Of a stretch of DNA of 10,060 nucleotides, positions 1 to 8,020 are shown one piece after another. The translations under genes were made by a program, and so were the position numbers. Position 1 is the first letter of the stretch. Every line of letters begins with the position of its first letter. The notes under the pieces are model-generated. The model made no database searches. It was given only the letters and a program-made list of their open reading frames with translations, and had not been told where the DNA came from. This DNA is from Chitinophaga pinensis. GTDB taxonomy: Bacteria; Bacteroidota; Bacteroidia; AKYH767-A; OLB10. The DNA lies in assembly GCA_945872015.1 (NCBI GenBank), contig CAMBYJ010000044.1:1-10060 (forward strand), given 5' to 3'.

Positions 1-259
1 TAAAGAAGAACTACTAAATGCAGAAACGGTTCACGTCATTAATCTAACACCGAAAAACCCTGCAAAATCTGATTTTACCAACATCACAATCTACATTTCA
101 AAAGCAAGTAATGCTATGAAAAAAGCCGTAATCAATTCGAAAGATGGCACAATCATGACCTATACTGTATCAAAATTTGAAAGTAATCCTGATGTGAAAG
201 ACACAAAATTTGTTTTTGAAAAAAAGAATTATCCCGGCTACCCTGTTATTAAAGATTAG
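1..259 (+). CDS. lolA: LolA-family outer-membrane lipoprotein carrier protein, C-terminal part
   Basis: Reading from base 2 gives 85 residues open to the left window edge, ending in YPGYPVIKD before TAG at 257-259. LolA is the periplasmic chaperone that takes lipoproteins from the LolCDE transporter to the outer membrane. The visible part matches the end of Bacteroidota LolA proteins: a VINLTPKN strand, then ITIYISKASNAMKKAVI, a KDGTIMTYTVSKFE strand, and a closing (F)xxxxYPGYxV element. This is the half of the beta-sheet that closes the hydrophobic cavity. The N-terminal half and signal peptide lie outside the window, so length and start cannot be judged. It converges on smpB with only 15 nt between the two stop codons. 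The assignment rests on motif recognition of the C-terminus only. Confidence 0.8.
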   Translation, partial: KEELLNAETVHVINLTPKNPAKSDFTNITIYISKASNAMKKAVINSKDGTIMTYTVSKFESNPDVKDTKFVFEKKNYPGYPVIKD

Positions 260-276
260 TATTTCCTTTTTAATCT
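253..276. terminator. Weak convergent inverted repeat between lolA and smpB
   Basis: AGATTA (253-258) and TAATCT (271-276) are exact reverse complements around a 12-nt loop that contains a T-rich run. The repeat overlaps both stop codons of the convergent genes, which is where a shared bidirectional terminator would lie. The stem is only 6 AT-rich pairs and there is no long U-tract after it on either strand, so it may have no function. Confidence 0.25.
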
Positions 277-727
277 AGCGTTTTAAAGCGCGATCCATCT
301 CTCTTTTGTCGTCTTTCAGTTTAAGATCTTCCCGTTTATCATGGAGCTTTTTACCGGTCGCACAAGCAATTAACACTTTCAACCATCCTTTTTCCGATAA
401 AAACAATTTGATTGGAATGAGTGTATTTCCTTTTATTTTTAAAAACTTAGTAATCTTTTCGATTTCTTTTTTATTCAATAGTAGTTTACGATCTGCCCTT
501 GGTTGATGATTGTAAATAGATCCATTAGCATAGGTTGTTATATGCATGTTCCTAATCCAAACTTCACCTTCTTGCTCAATACAATACGCTTCTAAAATGC
601 TTGCTTTCCCAGCGCGAATACTTTTTATTTCTGTACCAGATAATTGAATACCAGCAGTAAATTCATCCTCAAGATGGTATTCAAAACGAGCTCGTTTATT
701 CTTAATATTAATTTCGGGCGTTGCCAT
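275..727 (-). CDS. smpB: SsrA-binding protein SmpB
   Basis: SmpB binds tmRNA (SsrA) and delivers it to stalled ribosomes in trans-translation, in the cytoplasm. The 150-residue product has the usual family length and layout. INIKNKRARFEYHLEDEF (residues 6-23) leads into the GIQLSGTEIKSIRAGKASI strand (26-44), then GEVWIRNMHI (54-63), then RKLLLNKKEI (80-89), then GNTLIPIKLFLSEKGWLKV (100-118). The basic C-terminal tail (GKKLHDKRE ... KREMDRALKR, 125-150) is the part that enters the ribosomal mRNA channel. The ATG at 727 is placed as expected for the family. No tmRNA gene is seen beside it. It is divergent from the six-gene operon and unrelated to it in function; the operon was probably placed next to a stable housekeeping pair (lolA-smpB). 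Confidence 0.97.
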   Translation of the reverse strand: MATPEINIKNKRARFEYHLEDEFTAGIQLSGTEIKSIRAGKASILEAYCIEQEGEVWIRNMHITTYANGSIYNHQPRADRKLLLNKKEIEKITKFLKIKGNTLIPIKLFLSEKGWLKVLIACATGKKLHDKREDLKLKDDKREMDRALKR

Positions 728-839
728 GCTGCGAAGATAAGGATTTCTATTTTGTAAAAGTTGTAGTTTCCAATTTCGAAATCTAAACGTATAGCTTTCT
801 AAAACACAAAAAAAACAATTATTTTACATCTAAATAACA

Positions 840-867
840 TTGGCTTAATTAGGTATTTATTTCTTTG
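840..867 (+). promoter_or_regulatory. Candidate Bacteroidota-type promoter for the six-gene operon
   Basis: TTG at 840-842 and TTTCTTTG at 860-867 are separated by 17 nt. They resemble the Bacteroidota sigma consensus (-33 TTG, N17-23, -7 TAnnTTTG) with one mismatch (T for A in the second base of the -7 box). The transcript would begin about 30 nt before the ATG at 906. The leader is A-rich without a Shine-Dalgarno motif, as is usual in this phylum. In such AT-rich DNA a match of this quality can occur by chance. Confidence 0.3.
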
Positions 868-905
868 AATTAAAATTGCATAAAATTTTAAAAAAGAAGT
901 ATCAC

Positions 906-1724
906 ATGGCTAACATTTTCAATTTACTCTTTTTTATCATTTTATTGATTGCAGCGAACAATCCATCTTTTTCTCAACAGGGTTTAGAAGGAATAATTGT
1001 AGAAAAATACTACATTTCAACAAAAGAAGATAACGCCCATCCGGAATTGAGCGGCGAATTAACTCCTGGATCTATTACCTATCGCATTTATGTTGATTTA
1101 AAACCTGGATATACCTTTCAAACGGCTTTTGGAGCTCCCAACCATGAACTTTTTATAAAGTCCACTGATCTGTTTTACAATCATTTAGAATATGGTGCAG
1201 AATATCCTAATCGAATTCCTTTGCGCACCTATTCAAGGAATTGCACTAGGTTAGATTCTTGGTTATCTGCAGGTGGTGCAGGTGATAATCAAATTGGGGT
1301 GCTGAAAGCAGAAGATGATACCATGAATGTATTAAAAACTGAAGGTCTGTATCTTAAAAATCATTCTAAAAAAATGGGCATCCCTTTGGATGTAGTTGAT
1401 GGAATGAGAGAACAATACAACCAAACATTCCCAACATTCTTTCAAATGGATAGCACCATCAAAGGTTTGGGCTCCATCACCAATACCAATACAATCAGCA
1501 TCAACAACGCTGCATGGGCTTCCATGGGAAAAGGGGCGCAAGGTGCTGATTCACTCAGTAATAAGGTCTTGATTGCTCAACTTACCACACATGGAAAATT
1601 GTCTTTCCAATTAAATTTATTAATTGGAACCCCGGAAGGGAAATCTGAAAAATATGTTGCGCATGACCCAATGGAAGGTGAGTTTACACATCCTGATTTA
1701 TATTTAAAAAGAACTAAAAAATAA
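906..1724 (+). CDS. Secreted protein of an uncharacterised VEKYY-domain family, without T9SS tail (paralogue 1)
   Basis: I recognise no named function. The 272-residue product from ATG 906 has a signal peptide (residues 1-24, hydrophobic core FNLLFFIILLIAA, likely cleavage near SFSQ/Q). It then consists of a single domain shared with the products at 1762 and 5951: GLEGIIVEKYYIS (26-38), SITYRIYVDLKPGY (56-69), ELFIKSTDLFYN (81-92), LDSWLSAGG (116-124), GVLKAEDD (131-138), GIPLDVVDG (158-166), and VLIAQLTTHGKLSFQLNLLIGTP (221-243). It stops just after the domain (FTHPDLYLKRTKK), with no C-terminal sorting domain, so it may stay periplasmic while its paralogues are exported. A longer reading from TTG 876 adds ten residues rich in Lys before the signal core; I preferred the ATG because it gives a normal signal peptide. 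It is the first gene of the operon, 37 nt before the next one. Confidence 0.85.
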   Translation: MANIFNLLFFIILLIAANNPSFSQQGLEGIIVEKYYISTKEDNAHPELSGELTPGSITYRIYVDLKPGYTFQTAFGAPNHELFIKSTDLFYNHLEYGAEYPNRIPLRTYSRNCTRLDSWLSAGGAGDNQIGVLKAEDDTMNVLKTEGLYLKNHSKKMGIPLDVVDGMREQYNQTFPTFFQMDSTIKGLGSITNTNTISINNAAWASMGKGAQGADSLSNKVLIAQLTTHGKLSFQLNLLIGTPEGKSEKYVAHDPMEGEFTHPDLYLKRTKK

Positions 1725-1761
1725 TTAACACTAAATCCAATCATCACTAAATACTTTAACT

Positions 1762-2859
1762 ATGAAAACAAAAAATCTACTTTTCGCTTTATTAAGTAAT
1801 CTTATCCTTTTCCCAGCTATTTCACAAATCGGACTCGAAGGAATAGTAGTAGAGAAATATTATATTTCAGACGCAGCTGATTCTATAAACGCAGCGAATA
1901 ACGGCGCTGTTTATCCCTTGGGAGTTGGTTCAGTTACTTACCGTGTTTATGCTAATTTACTTCCTGGATATAAAGTAATTAATATATATGGGAATAGTGC
2001 CCACACCCTAAATATTGCAACTACTACAGCATTTTACAATGACCCTAACTATGGATTTAGTGTGTATCAAGGAACGAGCTTAAACAACACGAAAAAGAAT
2101 ACCACTTTAATTGATTCTTATCTTACCGTCGGTGGAGTAGCAAGTGGACTAATGGGTGTTTTAAAAACGGAAGATACCGATGGTACCATTGGTAACTTAC
2201 AGAATATTCTAGCGAATACAGATCCATTAGTTGGTTTGCCTATCACTGGAACAGGTGCTCAAGATGGTTTGATGCCCGGAACACCTATTCTTCCGGTTGT
2301 ATTAGGAATTACATCAGAGCTTGAGATTTTTGATCAAACAGCAGGAAATGATTTTACTACAAACGGTGCAGCCATTTCAGCTTTAGGTGGTATTGAAGGT
2401 GTAACAAGCAGCAATCATGTATTGTTAGGTCAATTTACAACTGATGGTGTATTTAGTTTTCACTTAAACTTGCTAATAGCCACTCCTATTGCTGGAGGAA
2501 GCCAACTTTTTGTATCTAGTTCTCCTGAAACAAATGAATTTTTAGATACTACTTTAAATTATACTTCAGGCATTATTGATAATACAGGAATTGAAGAACT
2601 TCAAAGCAATGCACCATCTTTTATTCTTTATCCAAATCCAACTCAAGATGCTATTGCGATAAAAACCTTGAATACTAATTTATCAGGATCTGAAGTTTTT
2701 GATGTTCAAATCATCGACATGTCAGGAAGAACTGTGATAAATAAAACAAAGCATTCATTAGCAGACCCTATTAATGTTTTAGGCTTAAAGGAGGGGATTT
2801 ACACCCTTAAGTTGATCAATGGAAAAGATACAAGTTCATTACGTCTTGTTAAATTTTAA
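1762..2859 (+). CDS. T9SS-exported protein of the VEKYY-domain family (paralogue 2)
   Basis: This 365-residue protein has a signal peptide (1-22, ending PAISQ). The shared uncharacterised domain spans about 24-258: GLEGIVVEKYYIS (24-36), SVTYRVYANLLPGY (57-70), FYN (91-93), LIDSYLTVGG (116-125), GVLKTED (132-138), GLPITGTGAQDG (158-169) and VLLGQFTTDGVFSFHLNLLIATP (220-242). After a linker, residues about 287-365 form a type A T9SS sorting domain: FILYPNPTQD, a VQIIDMSGRTV strand, LKEGIYTLKLINGK and a final SSLRLVKF. That tail directs passage through the outer membrane by the Por machinery, usually followed by removal and surface attachment or release. Ligand or enzymatic role is unknown; no catalytic motif is visible. 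It lies directly before the TonB-dependent receptor gene (20-nt gap), so it is a candidate surface partner of that receptor. Confidence 0.9.
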   Translation: MKTKNLLFALLSNLILFPAISQIGLEGIVVEKYYISDAADSINAANNGAVYPLGVGSVTYRVYANLLPGYKVINIYGNSAHTLNIATTTAFYNDPNYGFSVYQGTSLNNTKKNTTLIDSYLTVGGVASGLMGVLKTEDTDGTIGNLQNILANTDPLVGLPITGTGAQDGLMPGTPILPVVLGITSELEIFDQTAGNDFTTNGAAISALGGIEGVTSSNHVLLGQFTTDGVFSFHLNLLIATPIAGGSQLFVSSSPETNEFLDTTLNYTSGIIDNTGIEELQSNAPSFILYPNPTQDAIAIKTLNTNLSGSEVFDVQIIDMSGRTVINKTKHSLADPINVLGLKEGIYTLKLINGKDTSSLRLVKF

Positions 2860-2879
2860 TAAAATTAAAAATTAAGACA

Positions 2880-5800
2880 ATGCGATTAATCACCTGTTTA
2901 TTTTTGCTGTTCTTTTCACTAACCGTTTCGCATGCACAAGGCATCTTAACAGGTAGAGTGACCGATATTAAAGGAGAACTTCTAATTGGGGTAAAATTAT
3001 TCGCTCTTGAGGATAAATCAATCATTACAAAAACTGATGTAGAAGGAGAGTACACGTTAAAGTTTCCAGACGCCAAATCGTATACAATAAAAGTGATTTA
3101 TATTGGCTATGATACGATCACTGCCGAATTTGCATTTAAAAAATCAGAAGTAATTAATAAAGATTTCAGTTTAAACGAATACACCGCAGTAAAAAATTAT
3201 CAAGAGCTCACCATCATTGGAAAACAAATAAGGGCGAATGATAATTACATGGAAAAGATTAAGGTAAATTCAGCTACTTCCATAGATTACATTTCCAGTG
3301 AAACCATGAAAAAAACAGGAGATCCAAACGCTATAGCAGCTATTGCTCGTGTCTCTGGTGTTTCGACTAATGGCGGATTGATTACTGTTAGAGGTATTGG
3401 GGATAGGTATGTAAAAACAACCTTGAATGGTGCACGAATTCCAACTTTGGATCCCTTGACCAATAATATTAAGTTGGATATTTTTCCAACCAGTTTAATT
3501 GATAACATTATTATTACAAAAACTGCAAGCCCAGAACTTCCTGGTGATTGGGCGGGTGCCTATATTTCAGTTGAAACTAAAGATTATCCAGGTAAATTAA
3601 CTGTAAATGTTGAATCACAATTTGGATACAACGCTCAAACTACTTTCCAGAATGTTATTACTTCAGAAAAAAGTAGCACAGATTGGATGGGTTTTGATGG
3701 CGGATTGCGCACAAGAGAAACCGACAATATAGTAGCACCAAACCTCAGCCCAACAACGTACCAAGAAATGGTGGCGCTAGGTCTAGGAGATTACTTTGCT
3801 CAACAAGGAATATACGGATGGCAAGATGGCTTTGCTCAGGGTGATGTTTATTTTAGAATGGGATTGGTTCAGTTGGGGCTTTTAGCAGCAGGGCAAATAA
3901 ACGATCAAGCAAGCTATCAACAGGCTTTACAAACGTATAATAGCTCCCTCAAACCTCAGGCTTATGCATCTCTAAATCCTAATGGCACAGATTACAACAA
4001 TGGATTCAACAACAATTGGAATACTAAGTTTCGCAGAGCTCCACTCAATTTCTCGCAGAGCTTCAGCATTGGAGATCAGAAGACCCTGTTCGGCAGAGAA
4101 TTGGGCTTCATCTTCGGATTTAAATACGGCTCCTCAATTCGCTTCGATCCCAACGGAATTTCTCAGAGAGTAGGCGATGAATCTCTTGGGTATTTGTTCG
4201 AGCGACAGGACAATGCAATTATCAGTCGCGAAACGAATTCCGTAAGCGCATTGCTCAACTTGGCTTACAAATTAAACAAGAATAACAAGGTTTCGTTTTT
4301 GTTTATGCCAAACATTATTGGAAACAACGATGTAGCTAGTTTCGAAGAAATACCATTAGGAGTTATAAACCAAGAGGCTGCTGTTTCTAAGAATATATTT
4401 TATGAGCAGCGGAAACAATTGATTTATCAATACGCTTCGCAGCATTACATACCTTCAATTAAATTAAAACTAAATTTGAATGCTTCTTATACAGACGGAA
4501 GCAGTATTGCCCCAGATTTTAAGGCCACTCAATTTCTTCGTTTCTTGGATTACTATACAGTAACTGGATATCAATTCTCTCCTACTGCGGGTGAAGGAAT
4601 TCGCCGGTACGATCGCTATTTGGATGAAAACATTTTCGACGCTAGGGTCGGAGCGGAATTGCCTATTAAGTCTATAAAAGATGTAGTCGTGTGTAAATTG
4701 AAGTTTGGTGCCGCCACTCAGCGGAATTATAGAAAAATTGACAATAAAGAGTATCGTGTGTTTTCTGGGAATCAGCCGAATGTATTCCCCTTATTAGACG
4801 GTGATTTAGACAATTACCTCAACCAGAGTAAATTCGTTATAAACAACGGTGTGATTGATTATTATTACACAAATTTCGATTTTGCTCGCAACCATAGCTT
4901 CGGAAACAGCAATGTAAATGCAGCATATGCCATGACGGATTACGAGTTCAACACTATGCTTCGATTTTCTGGAGGGCTTAGATTAGAACACACCGACATC
5001 TTCACAGACGCAGACCTTTTTCATGAGCAAAATTATGCAGTTAACGATATTCGTAGAGAGAATGTGGGTGGCTTTGCATTAGTGAATCCAGGGGTGCTTA
5101 ACCAATTCGATTTGCTGCCTAGTGGAAGTTTGATTTTCAAGTTTAAAACCAAAACTGAAACTATAAGTAATTTGCGTTTCAACTACAGCCAATCGGTTGC
5201 AAGACCAAGTATTCGTGAGTTGAGTGATGCTGCTATCTACGACAACGAGTTCAGAACATTGATCTACGGAAATTCAGACTTGAAGTTGGTTAATATTACC
5301 AATTACGACTTTCGCGGAGAGGTTTATTTCAAGAGTGGAGACAATGTCTCTGTTAGTTTATTCTACAAAGATTTTCGAAATCACATTGAAATGGGTTTTG
5401 GTGGCGCGGGTATTACATGGGAAAATATAGAGAAGTCATCGGTTCGAGGCATAGAAATTGAAGGCAAGAAAAAAATTGGAAGAAATTTTGAGTTTCGTGC
5501 TAACTTAACTTTAGCAAAATCAGAAGCTGAATTCGTTCGTAAAGATTTACAAATTATAGACGGAAAGAAAGTGTACACGATTATTGACACGGTTTACCGC
5601 CCTATGTTTGGTCAAGCTCCGTATTTATTCAATTCCATATTGTCATACACTGCTGATTCTTTGGGTTTAACAACCACGCTTAGCTACAACGTTCAAGGTC
5701 CACGTCTGGTAATTGCAGGTGTTATAAAAGGAAGACCTGATGTATACGAAATTCCAAGACATTTGGTAGATTTTAAAATAAGCAAAACAATCGGTGAACA

Positions 5801-5939
5801 TTACATAGTTAGTGTAACCATTCGAGATATTTTAAACTCGCCTGTCCGAAGAGCCTACAACTTACCAAATGGCTATGTTGACTTCGACAAATTCAGGTAT
5901 GGTACTAATTTCTTATTCAGTTTCGCTTACAAACTCTAA
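2880..5939 (+). CDS. TonB-dependent outer-membrane receptor with N-terminal carboxypeptidase-regulatory-like domain
   Basis: The 1019-residue protein begins with a signal peptide (1-19, cleavage near SHAQ). A carboxypeptidase-D-regulatory-like beta-sandwich follows (about 21-100: ILTGRVTDIKGELLIGVKL, VEGEYTLKF, YIGYDTI), as in many Bacteroidota receptors. The plug is at about 130-235, with ITVRGIGDRYVKTTLNGARI (168-187), LDPLTNNIKLDIFP (190-203), LIDNIIITKTASPELPGDWA (206-225) and the closing GAYISVETKDYP. The rest is a large barrel ending in the aromatic strand FLFSFAYKL. Such receptors import scarce ligands across the outer membrane using TonB-ExbBD energy. The VRG(I/L)GDRY plug is one recurring Bacteroidota type, distinct from SusC, and no SusD gene accompanies it. 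The substrate is not evident. The genes on both sides encode related VEKYY-domain proteins, which suggests they supply or bind its ligand. The frame is intact throughout. Confidence 0.95.
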   Translation: MRLITCLFLLFFSLTVSHAQGILTGRVTDIKGELLIGVKLFALEDKSIITKTDVEGEYTLKFPDAKSYTIKVIYIGYDTITAEFAFKKSEVINKDFSLNEYTAVKNYQELTIIGKQIRANDNYMEKIKVNSATSIDYISSETMKKTGDPNAIAAIARVSGVSTNGGLITVRGIGDRYVKTTLNGARIPTLDPLTNNIKLDIFPTSLIDNIIITKTASPELPGDWAGAYISVETKDYPGKLTVNVESQFGYNAQTTFQNVITSEKSSTDWMGFDGGLRTRETDNIVAPNLSPTTYQEMVALGLGDYFAQQGIYGWQDGFAQGDVYFRMGLVQLGLLAAGQINDQASYQQALQTYNSSLKPQAYASLNPNGTDYNNGFNNNWNTKFRRAPLNFSQSFSIGDQKTLFGRELGFIFGFKYGSSIRFDPNGISQRVGDESLGYLFERQDNAIISRETNSVSALLNLAYKLNKNNKVSFLFMPNIIGNNDVASFEEIPLGVINQEAAVSKNIFYEQRKQLIYQYASQHYIPSIKLKLNLNASYTDGSSIAPDFKATQFLRFLDYYTVTGYQFSPTAGEGIRRYDRYLDENIFDARVGAELPIKSIKDVVVCKLKFGAATQRNYRKIDNKEYRVFSGNQPNVFPLLDGDLDNYLNQSKFVINNGVIDYYYTNFDFARNHSFGNSNVNAAYAMTDYEFNTMLRFSGGLRLEHTDIFTDADLFHEQNYAVNDIRRENVGGFALVNPGVLNQFDLLPSGSLIFKFKTKTETISNLRFNYSQSVARPSIRELSDAAIYDNEFRTLIYGNSDLKLVNITNYDFRGEVYFKSGDNVSVSLFYKDFRNHIEMGFGGAGITWENIEKSSVRGIEIEGKKKIGRNFEFRANLTLAKSEAEFVRKDLQIIDGKKVYTIIDTVYRPMFGQAPYLFNSILSYTADSLGLTTTLSYNVQGPRLVIAGVIKGRPDVYEIPRHLVDFKISKTIGEHYIVSVTIRDILNSPVRRAYNLPNGYVDFDKFRYGTNFLFSFAYKL

Positions 5940-5950
5940 ATTTTAACAAA

Positions 5951-7288
5951 ATGAAAACTTTCTTAATAACATTGTTTTTTGCTTGTTTTGCTTGGTATAA
6001 TGCCAGTGCTCAATTGGAAAAAGTTATCGTAGAGAAATATTATGTTAGTGACGCGAATGACTTCACTGACACCTCCGGTGGAATTGTTCCAATAGGATCT
6101 ACTACTTATCGAATTTATATTGATTTAGCGCCAGGTTCTATTTTGAAGAAAATATACGGTGATGTCAATCATCCTTTCGAAATTAAAAGTACTGAAGTGT
6201 TTTTTAATAATATACTAGACGGCCAAACATACGCAAAAGAATTTTTAAAAGCGCGCTACACTGAAAATACGGTTGCATTAGATTCTTGGCTTACCCTTGG
6301 TCAAGTTGCAAAAAAACAAGGGACAAAAACTTATTATGGCATTCTGAAAGGTCAAGATGATGACGGAAGTTTTGTAGGTGGCGTAAATAACGATGGGGGA
6401 AGTGCACTGATTGCCACAGGACTTTTGGTAAACAACGACCCTTCTTGTGGTATTCCATTAACCCTTGCTGATGGAATTGACACCATGACGGTTACTCCAT
6501 TTAATTGGTTCGAAACTGGGGTAGTAGATTTTGCGACTGGAAACGATTCTACTATATTTGGTTCGCTTGTCCCTAAGAAAGAATTCATTAGTTCTTCATT
6601 TATTTTAAGTAATTCAGGCGTTACAGGAGTTAATCTTGACAGCAATCAAATCATCATCGCGCAATTAACCACCAAAGGGGATTTAAGTTTTAAACTAAAT
6701 TTGGAACTGGAACAATTGGTAAATGGAGTGCCTACTATCGTTAAATATGTAGCCAAAGATACCTTATTGGTGGATGGTGAAATTTTTAACCCTTACCTCA
6801 CCTACCCTCAATCTTGTGGTTGTGATGATCCCGATTTTCTAGAGTACAGTTCAAGTTTTGTTTGTTATTTGGAAGGTTCTTGCCAAACTCCTATTAAAAT
6901 TGGCTGCATGGACTCAATGGCCTGTAATTATGACCCAGCTGTAAATATTAATGTAGAGGAATTGTGTTGCTATCCGGGATTTTGTGCAGATAGAAATATT
7001 GAAGAGGTATGTCCGTCGTTAATGGGCAACAATTTCGATCTGAATTTATATCCGAATCCAACCAGTGGTGACATCACATTGAATCTCATTTCAGGAAATG
7101 CATGTAATTGGAACTACGAGATATATAACAACTTTGGTTCTGTAAAATTATCCGGATCATTTACTACTACTCAGAGTGAATTAAATGTTGTTTTGCCATT
7201 AGATCTTTCTAATATAGATCCTGGAATGTATCGATTGAAAGTTTCAAATGGAGACCTAAGTAAATATAAATTATTTATTAAGTTATGA
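5951..7288 (+). CDS. T9SS-exported VEKYY-domain protein with cysteine-rich insert (paralogue 3)
   Basis: The 445-residue product has a signal peptide (1-20, ending NASAQ). The shared domain runs about 22-285: LEKVIVEKYYVS (22-33), STTYRIYIDLAPG (50-62), FEIKSTEVFFN (76-86), LDSWLTLG (110-117), GILKGQDDD (130-138), GIPLTLADG (167-175) and IIIAQLTTKGDLSFKLNLEL (234-253). Unlike its paralogues it then has a Cys-rich segment at 289-354 with ten cysteines, including GCMDSMACNYDP (318-329). That motif recurs in secreted Bacteroidota proteins as GCTD..A.NYDP...DDGSC-like repeats; here the end is degenerate (VEELCCYPGFC). The C-terminus (about 362-445: FDLNLYPNPTSG ... IDPGMYRLKVSNG ... YKLFIKL) is a type A T9SS sorting domain. 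It starts 11 nt after the receptor gene, and its TGA overlaps the next gene's ATG, implying translational coupling. No function is assigned; surface location is well supported. Confidence 0.9.
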   Translation: MKTFLITLFFACFAWYNASAQLEKVIVEKYYVSDANDFTDTSGGIVPIGSTTYRIYIDLAPGSILKKIYGDVNHPFEIKSTEVFFNNILDGQTYAKEFLKARYTENTVALDSWLTLGQVAKKQGTKTYYGILKGQDDDGSFVGGVNNDGGSALIATGLLVNNDPSCGIPLTLADGIDTMTVTPFNWFETGVVDFATGNDSTIFGSLVPKKEFISSSFILSNSGVTGVNLDSNQIIIAQLTTKGDLSFKLNLELEQLVNGVPTIVKYVAKDTLLVDGEIFNPYLTYPQSCGCDDPDFLEYSSSFVCYLEGSCQTPIKIGCMDSMACNYDPAVNINVEELCCYPGFCADRNIEEVCPSLMGNNFDLNLYPNPTSGDITLNLISGNACNWNYEIYNNFGSVKLSGSFTTTQSELNVVLPLDLSNIDPGMYRLKVSNGDLSKYKLFIKL

Positions 7289-8010
7289 GAGCGAAATTGA
7301 ATTTACTAAGTCTAATTACTACCATAGTTATTTGCGTATGCTTAACCGGCTGTAAGAAGAAAGAAACCCCACCTCGCGTTATTGAGACTAGTACAGTTAC
7401 CGATATTGAAGGTCGTGAATACAAGACTGTAAAAATTGGCAATCAGTGGTGGATGGCAGAAAATTTAGCAGTAACTCGTTTTAACGATAGTACGGCTATA
7501 AATTTTGTAGATATTAGCTCTTCGGACTCTGTTTGGGCAAATACATCAGGCGCTGCCTACACTTCCCTGAACAATGGTCAGTTCGGCAATCTGTACAATT
7601 ACGCTGCAGTTGAGAGTATTGAGAATATTGCTCCTGTGGGTTGGCACATACCCACAGACGAGGAGTGGAAAATATTGGAGCATGAAATAGGAATGGCTCA
7701 TGAAGAAGTAGAAGCGTTGGGTTGGCGTGGCGAGAACGAAGCAATTAAATTGGCAGCCCTGAATGCAATAGGATGGCCTGGAGGCGCCCCTCTTTTTGGA
7801 TCAGATGAGTATGGATTCAACGCAAAGCCAGGGGGGTGTAGATCTTTTTCCGGAGAAACAAATTTACAGGGAAATATTGCTTTTTGGTGGTCGGCTTCAA
7901 CCGATGGAAATGAAGCTTGGTACCGGTACATTGACGCCAATCAAACACGTATTTTTAGACAGCATACCTACAAGGGGTACGGAATGAGTATTCGATGCAT
8001 CAAAGATTAA
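7285..8010 (+). CDS. FISUMP-domain lipoprotein
   Basis: This 241-residue protein carries a lipoprotein signal: a hydrophobic core, LTGC lipobox and acylated Cys at residue 23, followed by KKKE. The remainder is a Fibrobacter succinogenes major paralogous (FISUMP) domain: TVTDIEGREYKTVKIGNQWW (37-56), MAENLAVTRFND (57-68), GNLYNYAAV (101-109), APVGWHIPTDEEWKILEHEI (116-135), GFNAKPGGCR (177-186), FWWSAST (200-206), AWYRYI (211-216) and GMSIRCIKD at the end. FISUMP domains are common in exported Bacteroidota and Fibrobacter proteins; their fold resembles C-type-lectin/formylglycine-generating-like domains and binding roles are suspected, but none is established here. The ATGA overlap with the preceding gene makes stoichiometric co-translation likely. 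It is probably an outer-membrane-anchored accessory protein of the receptor system. Confidence 0.9.
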   Translation: MRAKLNLLSLITTIVICVCLTGCKKKETPPRVIETSTVTDIEGREYKTVKIGNQWWMAENLAVTRFNDSTAINFVDISSSDSVWANTSGAAYTSLNNGQFGNLYNYAAVESIENIAPVGWHIPTDEEWKILEHEIGMAHEEVEALGWRGENEAIKLAALNAIGWPGGAPLFGSDEYGFNAKPGGCRSFSGETNLQGNIAFWWSASTDGNEAWYRYIDANQTRIFRQHTYKGYGMSIRCIKD

Positions 8011-8020
8011 ATTAGAACGT

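Noticed and set aside
876..905. TTG at 876 as the start of the first operon gene
   Set aside because: It would add ten residues (rich in Lys) before the signal peptide, while ATG at 906 gives a normal signal peptide and is a stronger start codon.
728..905. tmRNA or other RNA gene next to smpB
   Set aside because: No tRNA-like half, GGTTCGA-type T-loop or ANDY/ALAA-type tag codons were seen; the region is plain AT-rich promoter-type DNA.
3980..4240. Patch in the receptor gene that looks richer in G+C and repeats the word GCAGAG
   Set aside because: The frame is uninterrupted, the protein reads through as ordinary barrel strands, and the composition difference is modest; there are no boundaries suggesting insertion or gene conversion.
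2880..8010. SusC/SusD-type polysaccharide-utilisation locus
   Set aside because: The receptor plug is not SusC-like, no SusD-like lipoprotein is present (the only lipoprotein is a FISUMP protein), and no carbohydrate-active enzyme or sulfatase is found.
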